From Streptomyces sp. B93 (GTDB lineage: Bacteria; Actinomycetota; Actinomycetes; Streptomycetales; Streptomycetaceae), in the NCBI RefSeq assembly GCF_018070565.1, contig NZ_JAGPXL010000004.1:1-64000 (forward strand): DNA of 64,000 bases, read 5' to 3'. Made by a program: the position numbers and the translations under genes. Position 1 is the first letter of the stretch. Every line of letters begins with the position of its first letter. This document shows positions 52,281 through 59,596 of this stretch, piece by piece. The notes beneath the pieces were generated by a model. That model ran no database searches. It was not told the origin of the DNA and worked only from the letters and a program-made list of their open reading frames with translations.

Positions 52281-52880
52281 ATGAGCGACGACCGCACACA
52301 CGTCCAGGAGTTCTTCACCGCACGCGCCGCCGACTGGGACCGCCGGTTCCCCGACGACGGGCCCGCCTATGCCGCCGCCGTCGCCGAACTCGGCTTGCGC
52401 GAGGGCGGTCGCGTGCTCGACGCGGGCTGCGGAACCGGGCGCGCGCTGCCCCCGCTGCGGGCGGCGGTGGGCCCGTCCGGTGTGGTCCTCGGGGCGGACC
52501 TGACGCCCGCCATGCTGGCGGCGGCCCGAGAGGCCGGACGGGACCAGGAGGGGCAGCTGCTGCTCGCCGACGTGGCCGCGCTGCCCCTGCGCTCGCGGTC
52601 CCTCGACGCCGTGTTCGCGGCCGGGCTCATCGCCCATCTCGCCCGGCCCGAGGAGAACCTGCGGGAGCTGGCGCGCGTGGTCCGCCCGGACGGCACGCTG
52701 GCGCTGTTCCACCCGATCGGCCGGGCGGCACTGGCCGCGCGCCACGGCCGCCGGATCACCGCCGAGGACCTGCGCGCCGAGCCCAACCTCCGTCCGCTGC
52801 TGGCCGCGTCCGGCTGGCGCATGACGTCGTACGTCGACGAGGACGACCGTTTTCTGGCACTGTCGGTGCGCGCGGACTGA
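52281..52880 (+). CDS. Class I SAM-dependent methyltransferase
   Basis: 199 residues. The SAM-binding motif GRVLDAGCGTGRALPPL, motif II GADLTPAMLAAAREAG, LLLADVAALPLRSRSLDAVFAAGLIAHL and the RVVRPDGTLALFHPIGR segment give a methyltransferase 11-type Rossmann fold. The size suggests a small-molecule substrate; identity unknown. The start MSDDRTHVQEFF is preceded by GGAG very close to the ATG. It is divergent from the MHYT-sensor gene and convergent with the MpaB-type oxygenase gene. Confidence 0.87.
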   Translation: MSDDRTHVQEFFTARAADWDRRFPDDGPAYAAAVAELGLREGGRVLDAGCGTGRALPPLRAAVGPSGVVLGADLTPAMLAAAREAGRDQEGQLLLADVAALPLRSRSLDAVFAAGLIAHLARPEENLRELARVVRPDGTLALFHPIGRAALAARHGRRITAEDLRAEPNLRPLLAASGWRMTSYVDEDDRFLALSVRAD

Positions 52881-52904
52881 GCCCCGACACTCGCCCCGCG
52901 GCCT

Positions 52905-53801
52905 TCAGACGGCGCTCTGCCCGCTTCCGTGCGGCACCGGACAGCCGCCGGTTCCGGGAACCGGCCAGGTGCCGAGTTCGTTCAACTGATAGCCGTTCGG
53001 ATAGCCCTTGATCTCCCGGTTCTGCCGTGCGAAGTGGGGCTGGCGCCGAGGCGGCAGCAGCCGGACGACCCGGCCCCGGGTGCGCACCGCCCGCCGGACC
53101 AGCGCCCGGGTGGCCGCGCCCGGCGGCCGGTAACGGAAGGCGCGCAGCAGGGAGTCGTCGAGCAGGGAGAGCGTCGCGGTCCGGAGGAGGGGAGCGAGTG
53201 GACGGGGATACCAGGAGCCCATCAGATCCAGCGTGGCGTCCGAGACCCGGCGGGCGCTCGGGTCCCAGGCGAAGTGGGCGTCCTCATAGGCGTCGAGGCA
53301 CTCCTCGAAGGCCTCGTAGGAGTCCGGCACGTCCTTGATGCCCATACGGCGCCCCAGCGTGCGGTAGTGGACCGTGGCGGCGACGACCTCGTGGCCGGAC
53401 AGCCTGCGCCATCCGTAGGCGTCGATCCAGCGCCTGGGGGTCACGACGAAGGTGCACAGGACGTAGCGCATGTCGTCGTTGCCGATGTCGTAACGGTGAT
53501 GCATCTGGTTGATGCGGCGGACGGCGGTCCGGCCCTGTTCGCTGTCGAAGCCGTGCTCCACGACGGCGTCGAGCAGCAGGGATGTGTCGTCGTAGCGCTT
53601 TTGTGCGCGGTCGGTGAGTTCGGCGGTCTCGGCGAGCAGCCGCCCGATGGAGGGCACGGCATAGGTGCGGTACAGGGCCAGTTCCAGGGCTCGTGTGTAG
53701 TCCCAGGGGAACTCGTAGGCCGTACTGAGCCGGTGGATCTCCGAGGCGTCCTCGTGCGGGTCCATCCTCAGGATCTGTTCGAGCCGTGCGAAGCGCTTCA
53801 C
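52905..53801 (-). CDS. MpaB/DUF2236-family oxygenase-like protein
   Basis: 298 residues. Family landmarks are INQMHHRYDIGNDDMRYV, VTPRRWIDAYGWRRLSGHEVVAATVHYRTLGRRMGI and PDSYEAFEECLDAYED. These carry the histidines thought to bind b-type haem in latex-clearing protein and relatives. MpaB acts in mycophenolic acid synthesis; most bacterial members are uncharacterised oxygenases. The best start is a GTG with AAGGGGGA upstream; an earlier in-frame ATG lacks a site and would run into the divergent gene. No signal peptide is seen. Confidence 0.83.
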   Translation of the reverse strand: MKRFARLEQILRMDPHEDASEIHRLSTAYEFPWDYTRALELALYRTYAVPSIGRLLAETAELTDRAQKRYDDTSLLLDAVVEHGFDSEQGRTAVRRINQMHHRYDIGNDDMRYVLCTFVVTPRRWIDAYGWRRLSGHEVVAATVHYRTLGRRMGIKDVPDSYEAFEECLDAYEDAHFAWDPSARRVSDATLDLMGSWYPRPLAPLLRTATLSLLDDSLLRAFRYRPPGAATRALVRRAVRTRGRVVRLLPPRRQPHFARQNREIKGYPNGYQLNELGTWPVPGTGGCPVPHGSGQSAV

Positions 53802-53901
53802 CGCGCCGTCCCCCTTCTGCCGTCGGAACTCCAACTCTACGTTGAGTAGCCGAGGGCGAACGGTCCGCGAGGAAGTGCCGTGCCAGGTGAGGGTGGTCAG
53901 T

Positions 53902-54198
53902 ATGTGGGGCAGGTTGCGCAAGTCATGGGCCGGGTTCCGGAACGCCGTGCGACTGGAGGGAAGCACGGACCGGGATGCCCGTAGCCACAATCTGTTCGAG
54001 GCGGCCGCCGCCTATGTCTCCGCGTGCGCGGAGGACGACCAGGACCGGATCGACGAGGCGGCGGGCTGGGTGTCGCCGGAAGCGCTGTCGTTCGGGGTGA
54101 ACGAGCTGGCGTGCCGGGCCGTCGTCGCGCTCGCGCGGGAGCGCGACGAGTCGCCGCGGACGGTGGCACGCGCGCTGCTCGGCCTTCCGGCGGCCTGA
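53902..54198 (+). CDS. Small hypothetical protein
   Basis: 98 residues, not recognised. It is a helical protein with a basic amphipathic start (MWGRLRKSWAGFRNAVRLEG), then HNLFEAAAAYVSACAEDDQDRIDEAAGWVS and ACRAVVALARERDESPRTVARALLGLP. No signal peptide or membrane helix. The chosen ATG has GAGGGTGG upstream; an ATG at 53842 would overlap the upstream region of the divergent oxygenase gene. It is followed by three short tandem repeats. Confidence 0.65.
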   Translation: MWGRLRKSWAGFRNAVRLEGSTDRDARSHNLFEAAAAYVSACAEDDQDRIDEAAGWVSPEALSFGVNELACRAVVALARERDESPRTVARALLGLPAA

Positions 54199-54237
54199 GG
54201 AAGCGGCGTCCGGAAGCGGCGTCCGGAAGCGGCGTCC
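54199..54237. repeat. Three tandem copies of GGAAGCGGCGTCC
   Basis: A perfect 13-bp unit is repeated three times immediately after the stop of the small hypothetical gene. The last base pairs of that gene are not included. It could be a slippage product; each unit is partly self-complementary. Confidence 0.85.
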
Positions 54238-54296
54238 AAGAGGTCTCCCGCCAGGGCCGGGCCGGGAAGCCGCAGCTCCGGATGGTCTTCGCAGTC

Positions 54297-54326
54297 GTGA
54301 CAACCGGCTCCCCGTCGCATTAGGGT
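54297..54326 (+). promoter_or_regulatory. Predicted promoter of the Ser/Gly-rich hypothetical gene
   Basis: GTGACA (54297-54302) and TAGGGT (54321-54326) are 18 bases apart. A transcript would start near 54333, leaving a leader of about 27 bases that contains the GGGGAGG ribosome site. Confidence 0.5.
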
Positions 54327-54359
54327 GCGCGCCGTTGGACAACTCCTGGGGAGGCTGGG

Positions 54360-55493
54360 ATGGCCGGGACGGACGAGGACGCCGTCGCCGCCGAGGACGA
54401 CGCGCTCTATGTGCTGACGGCGGTGCTGCTGACGCCCGCGCAGTTCCCGAGTGTGCTCGGCGACGACTATCCGGAGGCGTGTGCCGCGCTCGGCCTGGCG
54501 CCGCTCGTCGACGGGTACGGCCTGGTGCTCGGCCAGGACGGCGACGGCGCGCGCTGGACGGTCGTCACGGACGACGTGTCGCTGGTCGCGGTGGCGATCG
54601 CCGCCTGGGACTGCGGCATGGAGTACGACCTGTCGCCGGACGAGCGCAGTGTGGTCGCCGCGCTGCCGGGCTGGCCGCTCGCGGTCGCCGTCGCGGCGCC
54701 GGGTGTCCCCGCGCCGCACGATCCCGCGCCCGAGATCGCCGGGGGCCCCGCTCTGAGCCCACCGGACACCGACATCTGGGGACCGGCGCAGCGCCGCCTC
54801 GGGGCGGACGAGATCGCGCTCCAGTGGGCGATGTGGCGGGAGCAGATCGACGACAGCGAGTTCGCGACCGCGAGCGGCGCGGCGGGGTCCGACGCGGGCG
54901 CGGGAGGGCCCGCCGGGGGCGGCGACACGGGAGGCGAGGAGGCGATCGGGACAGGCCACGCGGCGCCCGGCCCTGGCTCGGGCGGCTCGGTCCCGGACAA
55001 CTCGGCCCCGGTCGCGGAGGGCTCGGCCGCGGACGGCTCGGCCCCGCTTTCGGGTGGCTCGGCCTTGGTCCCGGGCGGCTCGGTCCCAGCCACGGACCGT
55101 CCGGCCCCGGACAGCGACCGCTCGGACTCCGGCGTGGACGCCCCGCCCTCAGGGAACCACTCCGACGCCACCGCGGACGTATCACCCCCGGGCGACGCAC
55201 CCGCATCCGACACGGACGGCGACCGGCCCACCGGTGTACGACGCGTCCTCGCCGAGGCGCGCGCCTACGTCGACACGCCCCCGCCGCTCGGCAGGGTCCG
55301 GTCGTCCTTCGCGCCGGGGGATGCCCGCACCCTGCGTGCCGACGGCCCTGGCTGGTCGCTCGTGGCCAGGACCGACGACATCGCCTTCGTGCTGCTCGAC
55401 GACATGCCCGGCGAGGTTCTGCCGGTGGGCCGGGGCCCGGAGCTGCCCGGTCTGCTGGCGGCACTCGACCAGATGGCCGTACGCCCCAGCTGA
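54360..55493 (+). CDS. Hypothetical protein, two domains joined by a Ser/Gly/Pro-rich linker
   Basis: 377 residues, not recognised. The N-terminal domain (about 10-165) begins EDDALYVLTAVLLTPAQFPSVLG and includes ARWTVVTDDVSLVAVAIAAWDCG. Residues 175-290 are low complexity, with repeated GGSAxxPGGS- and DGSAPxSGGS-type units. The C-terminal 85 residues (GVRRVLAEARAYVDTPPPLG, then ARTDDIAFVLLDDMPGEVLPVGRG) resemble the first domain in style, with alternating strands. No signal peptide, so a cytoplasmic role is likely. The ATG has a strong GGGGAGG ribosome site and a good promoter. It ends at a hairpin shared with the next gene. Confidence 0.7.
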   Translation: MAGTDEDAVAAEDDALYVLTAVLLTPAQFPSVLGDDYPEACAALGLAPLVDGYGLVLGQDGDGARWTVVTDDVSLVAVAIAAWDCGMEYDLSPDERSVVAALPGWPLAVAVAAPGVPAPHDPAPEIAGGPALSPPDTDIWGPAQRRLGADEIALQWAMWREQIDDSEFATASGAAGSDAGAGGPAGGGDTGGEEAIGTGHAAPGPGSGGSVPDNSAPVAEGSAADGSAPLSGGSALVPGGSVPATDRPAPDSDRSDSGVDAPPSGNHSDATADVSPPGDAPASDTDGDRPTGVRRVLAEARAYVDTPPPLGRVRSSFAPGDARTLRADGPGWSLVARTDDIAFVLLDDMPGEVLPVGRGPELPGLLAALDQMAVRPS

Positions 55494-55500
55494 GCCCGCG

Positions 55501-55529
55501 CGGCTGACCGGGCCCGCTCCGGTCAGCCG
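55501..55529. terminator. Bidirectional terminator before the alpha-solenoid gene
   Basis: CGGCTGACCGG (55501-55511) and CCGGTCAGCCG (55519-55529) are a perfect 11-bp stem with a 7-base loop between convergent genes. The minus-strand stop at 55523 lies within it. Confidence 0.85.
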
Positions 55530-58500
55530 GGCGGGACCGGCTCGACCAGCAGCGCGCCCATAGCGGTGTCGGGGTCGCTGTGGGCGCGCAGGGCGTCGAG
55601 TTCCGCGCGCCAGGGCGTTCCCCAGGCGGTGGCCGTGCCGCACTCCTCGACGAGGGTGAGTGCCAGCTGTCCGGACACGGCCGTACCACGACCGCGCAGC
55701 CCACGTGCCGTGGCCAACGCCGCTTCACGCACGCGTGCCCGCCGGAGGTCCAGCGCAAGGTAGGAGCGGTCGGGCAATCGCGAGGGCGCGACCTCGCAGA
55801 GGCGGACCAACCGCTCCCACTGGGGTCCGTCGTGCTGTCCCCGGCGTAGGGCGTCCAGGGCGAGCCGCCACCCGAGCCGCGCCGCGTCCTGGTGCAGCCC
55901 GGACTTCTCCAGGGCCGCGGCCAGCAGGTCGAAGGCGCTCGTGACCTCGGTTTCCGGCCCGGGCGGGTATGCGGCGCCCGCGACCCGGTGCAGTCGCCGC
56001 AGCGCGTCGGCACGCACCCGTGGCTCCTCCGCGCGGGCGCGTTCGACGAGAGTCGCGAAAGCACGGCTGACCACGGATTCGGCGACCGTCCCGGGCGGGA
56101 ACCCGGTGAGGGTTCCGGCTGCCGCCGCCCACACCTTCTCCGGGCGCTCCGGAGCGGTCACGGCGTCGGCGAGGAGCCGCATCGCGTCGTCGGCGTCCGG
56201 TTCGAGCCAGGTCGACAGCGCCCGGTGGACGGCGATCACCACGTCGTCGTCGCCCTCCTCGGCCAGGCGCACCAGGAACGCCCGGTACGGACCGCTGCGC
56301 GTCTCGGGGATCCTGCCCACGCGCGCGTGGACCACGGCGTCACGGACGGCGGGTTCGTGCACGGCCCGCGCGAGACGGTCGGCCACGTCCGGCTGGTGGA
56401 GTGCGGGGAGCAGGGCGACCGCCAGGGCCGCCCGGACGTCGGGGTGCTGCCGTGGTGCGTCCCAGGCCGCGAGGAGCGCCCGTACGGCGTCGGGACCGGG
56501 CAGCATGCCGAGAGCCCGGGCGACCTCCTTGCGGGCGCCCACCGGCGCGTCCGGCGCGCACGCCAGAGGTGTGAGCAGCGCGACGGCGTGGCCGTCCGGG
56601 AGGTGGGTCAGCAGGCGGCGCAGGGAGGCGGTCGCGGCCCGGCCGCGGACTCCGCCGGTCGCCGCATGGGCGAGGAGGAGGTCGCGCAGGCCGGGTCGGT
56701 TGTCGGTCCTGGCCGTGTCGTGCTCCGGGTCCGCCGCGGGGTCGCTCAGCGCCCACAGGGCCGCCGCCGCGACCGGCTGCGGTGCCTGCCCGGCCAGCTC
56801 CGTGAGCCGCGCGGGGTCCGTCAGCAGGGTGACGGCGTCGGTACGGAAGCGGAGCGGGGCCGTCTCGTCCATGGCCACGCGCGCGTGGTGCTCGCTCCAC
56901 GCGTCCCGCTGGTGCGGGAGCCACCGCCCGGCGATGGCTGGTCCCCAGCGCGCCGCCCAGGGATGGGCGTGCGGCCAGAGCCGCCCGGTGAATCCCTCGC
57001 GCGCGGCGGCGCACACGCCGTCGAGCAGATCGGTCCGCCGGGTGGCCAGGGTGCGCAGGATCAGCGGCACCACGGCGAACGCCGGGTCGACGAGGACGAG
57101 TTCACCGCACCGCGAGTCCCGCAGCGGCGCGGGGTGCACCCAGGCCGCGGCCGCGCGGACGGCCAGGTCCGCGTCGTCGCTCTGCACGGCGATACGGCGG
57201 ATCTCCGCGTCCAGGGCCGGGAGCGCGGCCAGGTGGGGTGCGAGGAGTTCGGCGAGGACGACGGTCGCCCTGGGGCGACGCTCGGTGGTGCCGGCGGCGG
57301 CCCACAGGGTGCGGGCGCCCGCCTCGTCGATGTGCAGGGGTCGGGGTGTGAGTGGGCTTCCCGGTGGCACGAAGACCTCGCCGAGCAGTTCGACGGCGTG
57401 TGCGGCTCGCTGGGCGTGGCCGGTCACCGCCGCCCGTCGGATCACACGCGAGAGCAGCCGTTCGGCGGCGCGCAGCGTCGCGGTCGTGGAGTCCCGTGAC
57501 TGGGTGGCGGTCAGGACGGCGTCGCGCAGAACCTGTTCGGGCAGGGCGTCGAGCAGGTCGGGTGCGGCTCCGGCGAGTTGGTGCAGGGTCGCACGGCGCA
57601 CCTCGTCCTGGTCGTGCCAGGCACGCTCGCACAAGGCGGCGATCCGGGCGAACTCCCCGGGGTCCGCGTGGATCTCGGCGCAGGCCAGCAGGGCGGGCCA
57701 GGCCATGGCACGGTGATGCGCGCGATGGTCGGCGGTGAGGTCCCGCAGCAGTGGCTCGCCGTCGGCCAGCGGCAGGGCTGCCATCAAGGTGACCGCGCTC
57801 CACCGGCGGCGGCCCAACCGTTTCAGACGAGGGCTGATCAGCTCCCGGCGGTCCGCCGGTTCGAGGGCGGCCAGGGTGGACAGGGGCGCACGGCGGGACG
57901 AGGAGCGTCCGGCGACGGTGGCCTCGACGAGGCGTCGGCGCTCCGCGGGCGGCAGCAGGCGCAGCAGGCCGTCCGGGGCTGTTTCATGGCGTTGGGGACC
58001 GCGGTACCGGGTGCCGGTGGAGGGCAGGTGACCGGCCAGCTCGACGAGGTCGTCGAGCGGCAAGGCACTCAGGGCCCGGCGCAGGGCGGGAGGCAGTGGC
58101 CCGGCGGGGATCGGGTGTTCCCGACGGCCCCGGTCCGGCGCGGGTGGCGCCGCGCGCAGGACGGCCAGTGCCTCGGCGGGGCGTTCCAGCGCCGCGAGCA
58201 CTCCGTGTGCGGTGAGCAGTTCGGGCGCCCGCGCCAGCAGGATCAGCGCCGCGTCGGGGTCTCGCCGGGCGGCGCTGGTGGCGACCGCGCGGTGGCGCCG
58301 TAGGAAGCCGTGGTGCTGCCGCGACGTCTGCTCGCTGAGCGCCGCGAGGTGGGCGGCCACGGCGCGGGGTGCGTTGCGGGCCAGGGAGTTGAGGGTGCTG
58401 AGCGGCGCTTCGACGCGGCGCAGCCAGTCCTCGGCCGTGGGCGCGGGGCAGGCGGTGAGCAGGACGGCCGCGTCCTGGGCTCCGTGGCGTTCGTACACCG

Positions 58501-58936
58501 TGGGCAGCAGGCGGGCGGCGAGGGTGTGGCGGCGGCTGATCCGGAGCAGTCGGTAGGTGTCGCGGCGGACGGCGGCGACGCTGCTCAGGGCGGCGCGTTC
58601 CAGCGCTGGCTCGGGCACGGGCAGTCGGATGGCGGCGGAGCGTGCGCGGCGGCCGAGCAGGGGGTCGTCGAGCGCGGCCGCCACCCGTTCGAGATCACGG
58701 CGTACGACCGCCAGGAACAGGGCGGTGTGGCGTTCGCCGGGGTCACCGCCGTCGAGGGCGTGGCGCAGGGTCTCGTACGCGTGCGGGGTGAGGGTGCGGG
58801 CGTAGCGGGCCAGGGCACTCATGCGTGCCGGGAAGGGCAGTGGGTCGAAATGGGCCCTCAGCCAGGCGGGCGTCAGGGGCGCCGGCGGGGTCTGGGGCTG
58901 TCGGGACGGCGTCCTGGACGCCTCGGTTCCGGCCAT
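55523..58936 (-). CDS. Large HEAT-like alpha-solenoid protein of unknown function
   Basis: 1137 residues of almost continuous paired helices rich in Ala, Leu and Arg. Examples are RHTALFLAVVRRDLERVAAALDD, RATLHQLAGAAPDLLDAL and DAVRALLAAWDAPRQHPDVRAALAVALLP. The pattern matches HEAT/ARM-type solenoids used as scaffolds. No catalytic motif, signal peptide or membrane helix is visible. It begins with a short proline-rich leader. The gene is single, with a GGTGAG site before the ATG, and is flanked by a 60-residue membrane-protein gene. Function not assignable. Confidence 0.75.
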   Translation of the reverse strand: MAGTEASRTPSRQPQTPPAPLTPAWLRAHFDPLPFPARMSALARYARTLTPHAYETLRHALDGGDPGERHTALFLAVVRRDLERVAAALDDPLLGRRARSAAIRLPVPEPALERAALSSVAAVRRDTYRLLRISRRHTLAARLLPTVYERHGAQDAAVLLTACPAPTAEDWLRRVEAPLSTLNSLARNAPRAVAAHLAALSEQTSRQHHGFLRRHRAVATSAARRDPDAALILLARAPELLTAHGVLAALERPAEALAVLRAAPPAPDRGRREHPIPAGPLPPALRRALSALPLDDLVELAGHLPSTGTRYRGPQRHETAPDGLLRLLPPAERRRLVEATVAGRSSSRRAPLSTLAALEPADRRELISPRLKRLGRRRWSAVTLMAALPLADGEPLLRDLTADHRAHHRAMAWPALLACAEIHADPGEFARIAALCERAWHDQDEVRRATLHQLAGAAPDLLDALPEQVLRDAVLTATQSRDSTTATLRAAERLLSRVIRRAAVTGHAQRAAHAVELLGEVFVPPGSPLTPRPLHIDEAGARTLWAAAGTTERRPRATVVLAELLAPHLAALPALDAEIRRIAVQSDDADLAVRAAAAWVHPAPLRDSRCGELVLVDPAFAVVPLILRTLATRRTDLLDGVCAAAREGFTGRLWPHAHPWAARWGPAIAGRWLPHQRDAWSEHHARVAMDETAPLRFRTDAVTLLTDPARLTELAGQAPQPVAAAALWALSDPAADPEHDTARTDNRPGLRDLLLAHAATGGVRGRAATASLRRLLTHLPDGHAVALLTPLACAPDAPVGARKEVARALGMLPGPDAVRALLAAWDAPRQHPDVRAALAVALLPALHQPDVADRLARAVHEPAVRDAVVHARVGRIPETRSGPYRAFLVRLAEEGDDDVVIAVHRALSTWLEPDADDAMRLLADAVTAPERPEKVWAAAAGTLTGFPPGTVAESVVSRAFATLVERARAEEPRVRADALRRLHRVAGAAYPPGPETEVTSAFDLLAAALEKSGLHQDAARLGWRLALDALRRGQHDGPQWERLVRLCEVAPSRLPDRSYLALDLRRARVREAALATARGLRGRGTAVSGQLALTLVEECGTATAWGTPWRAELDALRAHSDPDTAMGALLVEPVPPG

Positions 58937-59176
58937 CAGCGCTCACCGTGGAGTCGCTGGGCCTCCTTTCCGGAAGTCATGTTCACCATCGTGGCGTTCG
59001 GGGAGTGCGCGGCGCAAATGAATTGCCGGGAGCGGCCCTTGGCCGGTTCGGCGGGGTCAAGGGCCGGTCCTGGAGTCGCTGTTCTCACCGCCCGCGGACC
59101 GTCCTGCGGTCCGGCCCGCGGGCGGTCGTGCAGCCGAGGGACTCAGTCGTGATCGCTGTCATGGTCGTGATCGTCG

Positions 59177-59359
59177 CTAACGACCGAGTTCCTTGCGGCT
59201 GACACGCCTCAGCCTGCGCCGCTGCGAGGGATCCAGCGTGAGGTACGCGGCGGCCGGGACGCCCAGGATGACCAGCAGCACTGCCCACCAGGGCAGCCAG
59301 ATCAGCAGGATGAGCCCGGCAACCACACCCCCTGCGGCGATCTTCGCGTTCTTCGACAT
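59177..59359 (-). CDS. Small membrane protein, 60 residues
   Basis: A two-helix hydrophobic hairpin (AAGGVVAGLILLIWLPWW and VLLVILGVPAAAYLTL) ends in a basic tail (SQRRRLRRVSRKELGR), which would stay in the cytoplasm. A near-perfect AAGGAGG ribosome site lies about eight bases before the ATG, so the short frame is very probably real. Function unknown. It is divergent from the SNF2 helicase gene, with about 240 bases between them. Confidence 0.75.
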   Translation of the reverse strand: MSKNAKIAAGGVVAGLILLIWLPWWAVLLVILGVPAAAYLTLDPSQRRRLRRVSRKELGR

Positions 59360-59596
59360 CTATGTCGCCTCCTTCGCGGCCACTGCCGCTCTCTGTCCTG
59401 AGAACGGGCCCACGCTTCCGGCGGTTCCGGACCGCGACCCTGAGACATCCCTGAGGTACGCCCCCTACGGACTCCGTGACACCGCATCGATCCCGTGACT
59501 CAGGCCACAAGTCGAGCATGCCAGGTCGTTCGCGCAAGTGCTGTACCCTCGGCGACCCGACCCCAGTAGTCAAATTTGAGGAATACTGACATCGCT

